Position numbers and translations under genes: made by a program
The notes under the pieces: generated by a model
The model's input: the letters and a program-made list of their open reading frames with translations, nothing else
Told to the model about the DNA's origin: nothing
Databases searched by the model: none
DNA from: JALYUA01 sp038229875
Lineage (GTDB): Bacteria > Acidobacteriota > Thermoanaerobaculia > UBA5066 > Gp7-AA6
Direction of reading: 5' to 3'
Assembly (NCBI GenBank): GCA_038229875.1
Contig: JBBROA010000077.1
Coordinates: 1-19,951, forward strand
DNA: 19,951 nucleotides
In this document: in pieces, positions 7,934-14,992 of the stretch
How positions within the stretch are numbered: position 1 is the stretch's first letter
How the letters are laid out: every line of letters starts with the position of its first letter

Positions 7934-8866
7934 ATGCGCGTCGTCGTCACGGGCGGCGCCGGCTTCCTCGGAAGCCACCTTTGCGACCGGCTTCTCGCCG
8001 AAGGCCACGAGGTCATCGCGATCGACAACCTTCTGACCGGGAATCCGAGAAACATCGCGCACCTCCAGCCGGAGAAGCGTTTCCGGTTTCTCCGCCACGA
8101 CATCACGCATTTCATCTTCGTAGACGGCCCGGTGGACGCGGTCCTGCACTTTGCCTCCCCTGCCTCTCCGATCGACTATCTCGAGCTTCCGATCCAGACG
8201 CTGAAGGTCGGCTCACTCGGCACCCACAACGCACTCGGCCTCGCGATGGCCAAGGGCGCGAGGTTCCTGCTCGCTTCGACGTCGGAGTGCTACGGCGACC
8301 CGCTGGTGCATCCGCAGCCCGAAACCTACTGGGGCAACGTCAACCCGATCGGGCCCCGCGGCGTGTATGACGAGGCCAAGCGGTTCGCCGAAGCGATGAC
8401 GATGGCCTACCAGCGGCACCACGGGGTCGAGACCCGCATCGTCCGGATCTTCAATACGTACGGCGAGAGGATGCGTCCGCGCGACGGACGGGTCGTGCCC
8501 GCCCTGATCTCGCAGGCGCTCGTCGGAGAGCCGATGACCGTGTTCGGCGACGGTTCGCAGACCCGCTCGTTCTGCTACGTCTCCGACCTGATCGAAGGGA
8601 TCTACCGCCTGCTCCTGTCCGAGGAGAAGGAGCCGGTCAACGTCGGGAACCCCGCGGAGCTGACGGTCCTCGATTTCGCGAAGACGATCCAGAAGCTGAC
8701 CGCCACGAAGAGCGAGATCGTCTACGGACCTCTTCCGGTCGACGATCCGAAGGTGCGGCAGCCGGACATCACGAAGGCTCGTACGAAGCTCGGATGGGAG
8801 CCGAAGGTGAAGCTCGAGGAAGGGCTCGGAAGGACGATCGAGTACTTTCGAGGCCTGAGAGACTGA
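7934..8866 (+). CDS. uxs: UDP-glucuronate decarboxylase (UDP-xylose synthase) family
   Basis: A 310-residue extended SDR with GGAGFLG (7-13) and DNLLTGNPRNIAHL. The family hallmarks are HFASPASPIDYLELPIQTLK (72-91), ASTSECYGDP (114-122), Y145-DEAK149 and RIFNTYGERMRPRDGRVVP. These hallmarks separate UDP-glucuronate decarboxylases from 4,6-dehydratases. The reaction makes UDP-xylose and CO2 from UDP-glucuronate in the cytosol, using bound NAD+. It is 46 nt after ugd with no promoter-like box or clear ribosome-binding site, and probably closes the six-gene mla-sugar transcript. UDP-apiose or arnA-type activities are alternatives but less likely for a single-domain protein of this length. Confidence 0.93.
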   Translation: MRVVVTGGAGFLGSHLCDRLLAEGHEVIAIDNLLTGNPRNIAHLQPEKRFRFLRHDITHFIFVDGPVDAVLHFASPASPIDYLELPIQTLKVGSLGTHNALGLAMAKGARFLLASTSECYGDPLVHPQPETYWGNVNPIGPRGVYDEAKRFAEAMTMAYQRHHGVETRIVRIFNTYGERMRPRDGRVVPALISQALVGEPMTVFGDGSQTRSFCYVSDLIEGIYRLLLSEEKEPVNVGNPAELTVLDFAKTIQKLTATKSEIVYGPLPVDDPKVRQPDITKARTKLGWEPKVKLEEGLGRTIEYFRGLRD

Positions 8867-8963
8867 GCTCCAAGCCTCCTCGCGTCGCGCACTCCGAAAG
8901 GGGCTCCACACTCTTCCCCTCCCGTCCCCTCTCCCCGGAACCCGGAGGGACGGCCTCCTCCGA
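8867..8963. other. Short GC-rich intergenic stretch after uxs
   Basis: There is no gene here. It contains a pyrimidine-rich run with CCCCTCTCCCCGG (8926-8938), which resembles the arm of the inverted repeat at 18211-18292. A short possible stem CGGAGG/CCTCCG (8943-8948 with 8957-8962) has no T-tract. It may act in termination of the uxs transcript, but support is weak. Confidence 0.3.
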
Positions 8964-9035
8964 TCACTCGTCGTGCTTGTCCTTGTCTGACTTCAGAGGC
9001 ACCGTCCGTTTGGGATGGTCCCCCTGTCCAGGCAC
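8964..9035 (-). CDS. Possible 23-residue small basic/acidic protein
   Basis: A GTG-initiated minus-strand frame of 23 codons. It reads as a hydrophilic peptide: GDHPKRTVPLK, then an alternating charged end SDKDKHDE, then TGA. There is no signal or membrane segment. A TAAAAT box (9051-9046) ends 10 nt before the GTG, the same arrangement seen before the confirmed operon heads in this window. It lies downstream of the ferredoxin gene on the same strand. No homologue is recognised, and it could be chance coding potential or a gene remnant, since upstream codons in this frame also lack a stop for a further 12 residues. Confidence 0.25.
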   Translation of the reverse strand: MPGQGDHPKRTVPLKSDKDKHDE

Positions 9036-9045
9036 CCGATCAGGG

Positions 9046-9051
9046 ATTTTA
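9046..9051 (-). promoter_or_regulatory. Candidate -10 box (TAAAAT) before the small ORF
   Basis: TAAAAT on the minus strand is the best match to the TATAAT consensus in this gap. It is spaced 10 nt from the GTG at 9035. No -35 is evident. It could equally be part of a terminator region for the convergent uxs transcript. Confidence 0.25.
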
Positions 9052-9120
9052 TCGGGGCGGGGTTTTACGCGTCAGAGGCGGAAACGCGAGAATCGAACCG
9101 TCCACTGCCCGGGTCGGGTG

Positions 9121-9363
9121 TTACGGGATCGCGGCGCCGTCCTCTCCGATCGCCTCGACCGGGCAGGAGTCCATCGCCTCCTGGCACTGGGCTTCCTCGT
9201 CGGGACCGGCGGGCTGCCGGAAGACGTAGGAATACCCCTTGTCTTCCTCCCGCTGAAAATTCGAGGGGGCGGTCACCCGGCAGACGTCGCAGTCGATGCA
9301 CTGAGTGTCGACGTAGTACTTTCCAGGCACCGTTTCGGCAACTTTGTCTCTGGGATCGGCCAC
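9121..9363 (-). CDS. Monocluster [4Fe-4S] ferredoxin
   Basis: An 80-residue acidic protein. The cluster ligands are C22, C25 and C28 in CIDCDVCR and C67 in SCPVEAIG; the middle has APSNFQREEDKGYSYVF. This matches single-cluster ferredoxins, which carry one electron at low potential in the cytosol. A fifth cysteine (C60 in EEAQCQEAMDSCP) has no obvious partner; in some monocluster ferredoxins a cysteine near this site forms a disulfide. The start is GTG, 6 nt after a TAGCGT box, with no ribosome-binding site. It is divergent from the cytochrome c/Lon-N pair. Electron donor and acceptor are not indicated. Confidence 0.9.
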   Translation of the reverse strand: MADPRDKVAETVPGKYYVDTQCIDCDVCRVTAPSNFQREEDKGYSYVFRQPAGPDEEAQCQEAMDSCPVEAIGEDGAAIP

Positions 9364-9369
9364 GCGGCA

Positions 9370-9375
9370 ACGCTA
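9370..9375 (-). promoter_or_regulatory. Candidate -10 box (TAGCGT) for the ferredoxin gene
   Basis: TAGCGT ends 6 nt before the GTG of the ferredoxin gene, so transcription would start at the codon itself. This is the weakest hexamer of the set: it fits TANNNT only. No -35 is seen in the short divergent region. Confidence 0.35.
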
Positions 9376-9436
9376 ACAGACTCGCGCCCCCCGGCCTCGC
9401 GCGCGCCTCCCGGGTCCGAAGCCACCCAAAGCACGC

Positions 9437-9442
9437 TAGACT
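9437..9442 (+). promoter_or_regulatory. Candidate -10 box (TAGACT) for the cytochrome c gene
   Basis: TAGACT is followed by CCGCC and ends 7 nt before the GTG at 9450. The 11-mer TAGACTCCGCC also occurs upstream of gldA on the minus strand (18189-18179). The predicted leader is about 1 nt. Confidence 0.5.
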
Positions 9443-9449
9443 CCGCCCC

Positions 9450-9821
9450 GTGTCGCGCCGCATCCGTGCGCTCCTCCTGTCCGGCGTGGCGCTTTCCCTT
9501 CTCGCTTCCTGCCGGGACGAGCGCCTCCCGGAAGGGGACGGACGGATGCGGTCGCTCGCGGCGGGCCGGAGGATCTACGAAAAGAAGTGCGCCTCGTGCC
9601 ACGGCATGACGGGAGACGGGAAGACGGTGACGGCGAGCCGATTTCCGTACGCAAACCTGATCGATCAGAAGTGGAGGTCCGACGGCAGTGCACGGGCGAT
9701 CGAACAGCAGATCCGGAAAGGGCACGATCCGATGCCGAAGTTCGAGGGGAAGTTGACCGACCAGGAGATTCGCGACACGACGGCCTACGTGCTGGAGCTC
9801 TCGCGGCGAAAGAAACGATGA
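9450..9821 (+). CDS. Lipoprotein class I cytochrome c (single heme)
   Basis: A 123-residue protein. SRRIRALLLSGVALSLLASC is a lipoprotein signal with lipobox LASC (C21), so the protein should be membrane-anchored on the periplasmic side. Heme attachment is C47-A-S-C50-H51 (CASCHG), and M95 in HDPMPKF is the likely sixth ligand, followed by LTDQEIRDTTAYVLEL, the usual C-terminal helix. This is the cytochrome c6/c555-like single-heme fold, a small electron carrier. The frame is open far upstream, but only the GTG at 9450 gives a proper signal peptide, and it sits 7 nt after a TAGACT box. The stop overlaps the next start (ATGA). Confidence 0.9.
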   Translation: MSRRIRALLLSGVALSLLASCRDERLPEGDGRMRSLAAGRRIYEKKCASCHGMTGDGKTVTASRFPYANLIDQKWRSDGSARAIEQQIRKGHDPMPKFEGKLTDQEIRDTTAYVLELSRRKKR

Positions 9822-10465
9822 CGCGCACGATCCCGCTCTTTCCATTGCCGGGAGGCATCCTGTTTCCCGGGACGATGGTCCCGTTTCACATCTTCGAGCC
9901 CCGTTACATCGAAATGGTCGCCGACGCGCTTGCCGGCGACCGGCTGATCGGGCTCGCGATGCTGAAGCCCGGAGTCGACGCAGACCTCGGCAGCTCGCCC
10001 ATCTTCCCGATCGGCGGCGCGGGCGAGATCATCGAGTCCGAACAGCTCGAGGACGGCCGCTACAACATTCTGCTCGAGGGCCGGTTCCGGTACCAGGTGC
10101 TCGACGAGAAACCCCGGGGCCCCTATCGGGTGGCCCGTGTGGTGGAGCTAGAGACGGTGCCGTTTGCCTCCGCCGAGGAGGAGGCCCGCGTCGCCGACCT
10201 CACGGCAAAGATCTTCGAAGCGGTGCGGCCGCGCATCGAGCTCCCTCCCCTGCCGGAAGAGACCCCCCGTCTGTCCTCCGAGGGGCTGGCCGCCGAGATC
10301 GCGCTGCGTCTGCGGTACCGGCCCGAGGAGCTTCAGGCGCTGCTGGAGGTCAGTTCGCTCCCGGCGCGCTACGCCGCGCTGATCGCCCGGATGATGGAAT
10401 GGCAGAAGCGGGTGGAGTTTCTGGAACCCTTCCGGCCCGCCGAGATCGACGGCATCCGGAACTAG
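9818..10465 (+). CDS. Lon N-terminal (LAN) domain protein
   Basis: A 215-residue protein made only of a Lon substrate-binding N-domain. It begins IPLFPLPGGILFPGTMVPFHIFEPRY, then MVADALAGDRLIGLAML, GGAGEIIESEQLEDGRYNI and LLEGRFRYQVL, followed by a helical C-terminal half. There is no AAA or protease domain. Such stand-alone LAN proteins are widespread; their function is unclear, and substrate or chaperone binding is the usual suggestion. Its ATG overlaps the cytochrome c stop (ATGA), so the two are co-translated, although nothing known links their functions. It converges on the Ycf46-type gene after 43 nt. Confidence 0.92.
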   Translation: MTRTIPLFPLPGGILFPGTMVPFHIFEPRYIEMVADALAGDRLIGLAMLKPGVDADLGSSPIFPIGGAGEIIESEQLEDGRYNILLEGRFRYQVLDEKPRGPYRVARVVELETVPFASAEEEARVADLTAKIFEAVRPRIELPPLPEETPRLSSEGLAAEIALRLRYRPEELQALLEVSSLPARYAALIARMMEWQKRVEFLEPFRPAEIDGIRN

Positions 10466-10508
10466 GAGTCTGACCTCGTCGTCTCCTGCCGCGCGCCGGG
10501 GCGACACG

Positions 10509-12020
10509 CTACATCTTCTGGGCGGTGCTCGCGTTTAAGGCGCGGTCGTGCGCCCAGCTCTTGATGGCCTTGATCTGCTCTTCCATGGTGATCGCGAGCG
10601 GGACTGTCGCCGAGATCACCCGGTGGAGGTCGTCCTCCGTGACGGCGCGAGCTTCCGAATACGACTCGACGACGGCAGAGATGACGGCCTGCTCGATCTC
10701 GGCGCCGTTCCATCCCTTCGTGGCCTTGGAGAGGAACACGAGGTCGAATCGCGCCGGATCGCAGCGGTTCTTGCGGAGATGGATCGTGAAGATCTGCTTG
10801 CGTTCTTCCTCCGTCGGGAGATCGACGAAGAAGACCTGGTCGAAACGGCCCTTTCGGATGATCTCCGCGGGAAGAAGCTGGATGCGGTTCGCCGTGGCAG
10901 CGACGAAAACGAGGGCGCTCTTCTCCTGCATCCAGGTGAGGAATCCGGAGAAAATCCGGGACATGGCCGCGTCGCCGCCCTCGCGGTAGCCGCCCACGCC
11001 CATCTCGATCTCGTCGATCCAGAGAACCGCGGGCGAAACCGCTTCGACGGAGCGGAGCGCTTTTAGAAACGTGCTCTCGGGGTTTTCGGTCCCGAACACC
11101 GCGTTCATGTCGAGCCGGAACAGCGGGAGGTTCCAGAGAGTCGAGATCGTCTTGACGCAGAGGCTCTTTCCGCATCCGGAGATCCCCATGAGCAGAATGC
11201 CGCGCGGAATCGGGATCCCCGCGTCCAGCGCTTCGCGCGAGAAGAGCGACTGGCGCTTGCGCAGCCAGGTCTTCAGCGTCTCGTACCCTCCGATGTCCTC
11301 GATCGAGAAGCGGGGCGGCACGAACTCGAGAACGCCCTCCTTCTTCGACATCTGCTCCTTCTCGCCGAGCACCTCGAGAAACGCGGCCTCGTCGAACACC
11401 TTCCGCGACGCGAAGACCTTTCCGAGCAGGTGGCCGATCTCGTCGGCCGTCAGGCCGCGCATCGCGAGTGCGAGGCGGCGGACCGCTGAGTCGTCGATCG
11501 CTTCCGGGCCCAGGCGCCGCCGCACGCTCGCGTCGATGATCCGCGAGATCTCCGCTTCGTCCGGGAGCTCGTACTCGACGACGTAGATTTCCTTCTTCAG
11601 ATCCTCGGGAATCGCAAGCCGAGGTGAGAGCAGCAGCACGTGCCGGCCGCGGTCCTTCAGCCCGCGGTAGAGGTCGCGAAGCCTCCGGACAATCTCGGGG
11701 CGCGCGTCCGAGGACGCGGGAAAATCCTTCAGCATGTAGAAACCCTTGCCCGACGCCTGCAGGATCGCGTCCAGCGCCTTCATGGGGTCGCGCGTGTCGG
11801 GAATCGGCATTCCGTCCACCAGAAGACCGTCGACCACGGACCACACGCCGAACGGGACGGCCTGGCCGAAGAACGTCTTCGCGAGATGCTGGACCAGTCT
11901 TTCGATGCGGGGCTCCTCCCAGCTCTGGATGTAGAGGAGCGGATGCCCGCCGGTCAAAGCGCGGCGGATCTTCTCCATCCCCTTGGGAGGGGCGGAGACC
12001 GCGGCGACGGCTGTGCTCAT
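10509..12020 (-). CDS. Ycf46-type AAA+ ATPase
   Basis: A 503-residue protein. The N-terminal half (about 20-230) has the Ycf46-like opening GGHPLLYIQSWEEPRIERLV, a RecA-like ancestral fold without a Walker A, and LPDEAEISRII. The AAA module has Walker A GISGCGKS (279-286), Walker B AVLWIDEIE (331-339), sensor ATANR (375-379) and an arginine-finger region IRKGRFDQVFFVDLP (388-402). The family was named from a chloroplast/cyanobacterial reading frame; a mechanical role is not established, and remodelling or proteostasis is inferred from the AAA fold. It starts 8 nt after a TAGAAT box and is divergent from the pentapeptide gene by 80 bp. Family call is good; biological role open. Confidence 0.85.
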   Translation of the reverse strand: MSTAVAAVSAPPKGMEKIRRALTGGHPLLYIQSWEEPRIERLVQHLAKTFFGQAVPFGVWSVVDGLLVDGMPIPDTRDPMKALDAILQASGKGFYMLKDFPASSDARPEIVRRLRDLYRGLKDRGRHVLLLSPRLAIPEDLKKEIYVVEYELPDEAEISRIIDASVRRRLGPEAIDDSAVRRLALAMRGLTADEIGHLLGKVFASRKVFDEAAFLEVLGEKEQMSKKEGVLEFVPPRFSIEDIGGYETLKTWLRKRQSLFSREALDAGIPIPRGILLMGISGCGKSLCVKTISTLWNLPLFRLDMNAVFGTENPESTFLKALRSVEAVSPAVLWIDEIEMGVGGYREGGDAAMSRIFSGFLTWMQEKSALVFVAATANRIQLLPAEIIRKGRFDQVFFVDLPTEEERKQIFTIHLRKNRCDPARFDLVFLSKATKGWNGAEIEQAVISAVVESYSEARAVTEDDLHRVISATVPLAITMEEQIKAIKSWAHDRALNASTAQKM

Positions 12021-12028
12021 GTTCTTCC

Positions 12029-12034
12029 ATTCTA
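12029..12034 (-). promoter_or_regulatory. Candidate -10 box (TAGAAT) for the Ycf46-type gene
   Basis: TAGAAT on the minus strand ends 8 nt before the ATG at 12020. The intervening GGAAGAAC is too close to a predicted start at about 12022 to act as a normal ribosome-binding leader, though GGAAG could serve as one if transcription starts further upstream. Confidence 0.5.
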
Positions 12035-12084
12035 ACCGGCCCTGTTTCGCAGGCTCGGGAGCCGGGCGCGCCGTCGTCGTCGTC

Positions 12085-12090
12085 TACAAT
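12085..12090 (+). promoter_or_regulatory. Candidate -10 box (TACAAT) for the pentapeptide-repeat gene
   Basis: TACAAT is identical to the mlaE box and ends 10 nt before the ATG at 12101. No -35 match lies 17 bp upstream. Together with the opposing box at 12034-12029 it makes a compact divergent promoter. Confidence 0.5.
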
Positions 12091-12100
12091 CAAAAGACGA

Positions 12101-13537
12101 ATGCCCAATCCAGAGCACGTGGCACTCCTCCTCTCACCCGAGTGGAATGGATGGAGGACTCGCAACGCAAACGTTACCCCCGACCTGACGGAGGCGAGCC
12201 TGGACGGAAGTGACCTCGCCGAAAAGGACCTTCGCCGCGCGGACCTGACCCGGGCGGACCTCTCCGGAGCGAAAATCGACGGCGCCGACTTCACGCGAGC
12301 GACTCTCGAAGGATGCCGGTGGAAGGGCGCGTCCGCCGCGGGCGCCACGTTCGAGCACTGCCGCCTCGACGGGGCGGATCTTTCGAAGGTTTTTCTCGCC
12401 GGCGCGCGGTTCCGTTCCGGCTCTCTCCAGGGTTGCAACTTCACCGGGGCGGACCTCGCGGGCGCCGACCTGAGCTTCACGAAGCTCGAAGGCTCGGACC
12501 TCACGGGAGCGAACCTCGCAGGATCGAACCTTTCGGACGTGAACTTCCGCGGGGTCAAGACCGCGGGCGCGCACTTCGACGGAGCCGACTTTTCCCGCTC
12601 CTTCTTCGAAGGGGTGAGCGCCGTCCGCGGGTCCTTCCCGAACGCGCTCTTCGAGGGCGCGAACCTGAAAGGCGCGGACCTGTCCGGGGCGGACCTGCGC
12701 CGGGCCCGGTTTCTCAAGACGAACCTCCGGCAGGCCCAGTTAAACGCCGCCGACTGCGAAGGCGCCGATTTTACGGACGCCGACCTCGAGCTCGTCTCCG
12801 CGATCGAGGCGAACTTCTCCAGCGCCACGTTCGACCGCGCCCGGATGCGCAAGATGGAGCTGCGCGGCGCGGCGTTTCTCGACGCGAAGGGGAAGGACGT
12901 TTCCTTCGCGGAGTCCCGGCTGATCGAGGTCGACCTTCGCACCGCGAAATTCGAGAGCGCAAATTTTCAGAACGCGGACCTCTCGAAGGCGATCCTCTCG
13001 CGCGCCAACCTGAAGCCGTACTCGTTCGTGGCCGCGCGGTTCGCGGGGACCGACTGCTCCGAGGTCTCCGCGGAAGGCGTCAACTTTTCGCGCGCCGACC
13101 TTTCCCTCGGAAACTTCCGCCTCGCCAATCTGAAAGGGGCGAACCTGTCCGGGGTGCGGGGGTTCGACACCGATCTCTCGGGAACCATGATGGTCCGCGC
13201 GAACCTTCGGGGCGCGAATCTCCAGGAGGCGGACCTGAGGTTCGCCCGGGCGATCGGCGCCGACTTCACCGAGGCGACGCTCTCCGGGGCCGATCTTGCG
13301 AATGCGGACCTCTCCGAGGCGGTCTTCAAAAAGACGAAGTACTGGGGCGCGACCGCGCGGCGCATCAAGGCCCCGTCCGGAAAGGGTCTCCTCCTGGCCC
13401 TCTCCACGACGTTCTCGAAGGCCAAAGAAAAAAAGACGAAGACGCTCGACGAAAAGGAAAAGGCGCGCGCGAAGCGGATCGCGCAGCTCGAGGCGGAGGC
13501 GGACAAGCGGCCGCCGCATGCCACGGGCAAGCGTTAG
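12101..13537 (+). CDS. Long pentapeptide-repeat protein with charged C-terminal tail
   Basis: A 478-residue protein. The N-terminal cap (1-28) has WNGWRTRNANVTPDLTEASL, a lead-in seen in other pentapeptide proteins. Residues about 29-409 are A(D/N)LxG/x-type repeats, for example ADLTRADLSGAKIDGADF and ANLRGANLQEADL. This makes roughly 75 repeats, or about 19 turns of a right-handed quadrilateral beta-helix. The last 65-70 residues are Lys/Glu-rich and likely helical or coiled (KAKEKKTKTLDEKEKARAKR). There is no signal peptide or membrane segment. Some pentapeptide proteins mimic DNA and bind gyrase; others are scaffolds, and function cannot be assigned here. The ATG at 12101 is chosen over an upstream extension because of the TACAAT box and the cap. 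Divergent from the Ycf46-type gene. Confidence 0.9.
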   Translation: MPNPEHVALLLSPEWNGWRTRNANVTPDLTEASLDGSDLAEKDLRRADLTRADLSGAKIDGADFTRATLEGCRWKGASAAGATFEHCRLDGADLSKVFLAGARFRSGSLQGCNFTGADLAGADLSFTKLEGSDLTGANLAGSNLSDVNFRGVKTAGAHFDGADFSRSFFEGVSAVRGSFPNALFEGANLKGADLSGADLRRARFLKTNLRQAQLNAADCEGADFTDADLELVSAIEANFSSATFDRARMRKMELRGAAFLDAKGKDVSFAESRLIEVDLRTAKFESANFQNADLSKAILSRANLKPYSFVAARFAGTDCSEVSAEGVNFSRADLSLGNFRLANLKGANLSGVRGFDTDLSGTMMVRANLRGANLQEADLRFARAIGADFTEATLSGADLANADLSEAVFKKTKYWGATARRIKAPSGKGLLLALSTTFSKAKEKKTKTLDEKEKARAKRIAQLEAEADKRPPHATGKR

Positions 13538-13552
13538 CGCGTTAGGCGTTAG
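13531..13552 (+). repeat. Triple GCGTTAG heptamer over the stop codon
   Basis: GCGTTAG occurs at 13531-13537, 13539-13545 and 13546-13552. The first copy contains the TAG stop of the pentapeptide gene. The rest of the gap to 13645 is C-rich (CTCAACCCTCACCCCTCACC) with only a weak complement to TTAGGGGT, so a bidirectional terminator is possible but not shown. Confidence 0.5.
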
Positions 13553-13645
13553 GGGTCCAGGCGGGAGGGAAGAAGAAGAAAAACAGCCTCGGGGAGCTCC
13601 GGTCCGCCTCACCGCTCAACCCTCACCCCTCACCTTCCCCGGCGG

Positions 13646-14980
13646 CTACTTCCCAACGGCCGCCTTTTTGAACGCCTCATGGACGCGGCTCGCGGCGTCT
13701 CCGGCGAGCGCAAACGCGCCGGGTCTTCCGCTGACGACGGCCTCGGTATCGGTGCGGACTGAGAAGAGCTTCACGGTCCAGGTCTCGGTGCCGGTCAGTT
13801 TCAGCGTCAGTGTCGCCTCGGGCGTCCTCGGGGACAGCGCCGATGCGGCGGCGTCATCCAGGAAGCTGCGACTCTTTAAGTCCAGAAGCGCCGTCATGAG
13901 GTCGTCCGCGCTGGCGGCCGGGACGGCCTTTGTTCCGTTCATCCAACCCGAATCTTTGCGGAAGAACGCGAAGCGCCCCGACCCGAAGACACCCTCGACC
14001 GACGAAAGCGCGGCGCGGTCGAATCGGACGAGGCGCGGCTCGCGGAAGACCACGGCCTCGCGGGACAGGTCTTCGACGATGGAACTCGGAACCGTGAACA
14101 CCTGCCCGTCCCGGTGGGCGTACACGGTGTTGCCATCCGACCGCGTCGCGCCGAAGTCGACGGAGGTGGACGTCTTCGGGTCCGCGAGCGTGACGCGGTA
14201 GAGGGAGGGCGCGAGCCCGAGCGCCGCGAGATTCTGTTTCTCGCCCGAGCCGACGAATTCGAGCACTTTTAACCCGGTGAGCTCGTCGACGAAGCGCTGC
14301 GAGAAATCTCCGTCCGCGAGGTCCGCGGCCGGCTGGCTCAGCCACCAGACGCCGTTCTTCCGGGCGAGCGCGATGCGCCCGCGGCCGCGCTCGATGTCCA
14401 CCTTCGTCACCTCGGACGCGGAGCCGCCGAAGACCTCTTTGCTCCTCAGATCGGCCGCAGATTTCCGGGCCGCGGCGGCCACGGACGAAGCCACGAAGAA
14501 GACGTGCGCGCTGCCCGAAGCGCGCGCCGCGACGGCGTCGGTGCCCGGGATGTCCACTCCAAACTCGATCGTGCGTGACTGCGGCTTGCCCGGGCTCTTC
14601 GGGTCCTTCCAGGCGATCGTGGCTTTCGTCGCGGGCGTCACCAGGCCGTAGTCCTCCGGGCGCGCCTCGGCGGATTCGCTTCCGGCGCGGCGCGGGCGCG
14701 CAAGCTGGGAGACGAGATCCCCCGCGGCGGTCGCGTCGGCCGGGTAGGCTTCGGGACGGACGAGCCTCCATGCGGACGGGCCGGTCCTCTTCAGCTCGAC
14801 CGGCGGGGTCCCCGCGCGCTCGAGCCGGACCGATTCGACCTGCTCGACGGGAACGTCCCAGACGAGCTCCTTCTTCTGCTCTGCCTCGGCGGTCGTCGGC
14901 ATCTTCCGCTCGAAGAAGACGATGAATCCGAAGAGAAGGAGGACGAGGCCCGTCAGGACGAGGATCTTGCGCGAAGACAT
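13646..14980 (-). CDS. DUF4340-domain membrane-anchored protein
   Basis: A 444-residue protein. One N-terminal transmembrane segment (about 6-24, ILVLTGLVLLLFGFIVFF) is followed by a long extracytoplasmic part with the DUF4340 pattern: WDVPVEQVESVRLERAG near the start, WRLVRPEAYPADATAAGDLV, then VWWLSQPAADLADGDFSQRF and a second repeat of the fold. The family commonly follows gldG-like genes and is presumed to be an auxiliary part of the same exporter; no substrate is known. The gap from gldG is 12 nt with no ribosome-binding site. It is the last gene of the gldA-F-G unit and converges on the pentapeptide gene. Confidence 0.88.
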   Translation of the reverse strand: MSSRKILVLTGLVLLLFGFIVFFERKMPTTAEAEQKKELVWDVPVEQVESVRLERAGTPPVELKRTGPSAWRLVRPEAYPADATAAGDLVSQLARPRRAGSESAEARPEDYGLVTPATKATIAWKDPKSPGKPQSRTIEFGVDIPGTDAVAARASGSAHVFFVASSVAAAARKSAADLRSKEVFGGSASEVTKVDIERGRGRIALARKNGVWWLSQPAADLADGDFSQRFVDELTGLKVLEFVGSGEKQNLAALGLAPSLYRVTLADPKTSTSVDFGATRSDGNTVYAHRDGQVFTVPSSIVEDLSREAVVFREPRLVRFDRAALSSVEGVFGSGRFAFFRKDSGWMNGTKAVPAASADDLMTALLDLKSRSFLDDAAASALSPRTPEATLTLKLTGTETWTVKLFSVRTDTEAVVSGRPGAFALAGDAASRVHEAFKKAAVGK

Positions 14981-14992
14981 GGGACGCGCCGC

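Noticed and set aside
9036..9055. CCGAT/ATCGG hairpin as an intrinsic terminator for uxs
   Set aside because: The stem is only 5 bp and the T-run is in the loop rather than after the stem.
9015..9449. The upstream open extension of the cytochrome c frame
   Set aside because: It is Arg/Pro-rich, crosses the ferredoxin gene antisense and would bury the lipoprotein signal; the GTG at 9450 fits the signal peptide and the -10 box.
10462..12942. An 826-codon minus-strand open frame across the Ycf46-type and pentapeptide genes
   Set aside because: It is antisense to the pentapeptide repeats, giving a periodic SAPxR/FAPxR product that mirrors the 15-nt repeat, and then runs out of frame through the Ycf46-type gene. 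Composition is GC-skew noise.
13553..13645. Bidirectional terminator between the pentapeptide gene and DUF4340
   Set aside because: Complementarity between the TTAGGGGT and ACCCCTCA segments is short and imperfect, with no U-tract on either side.
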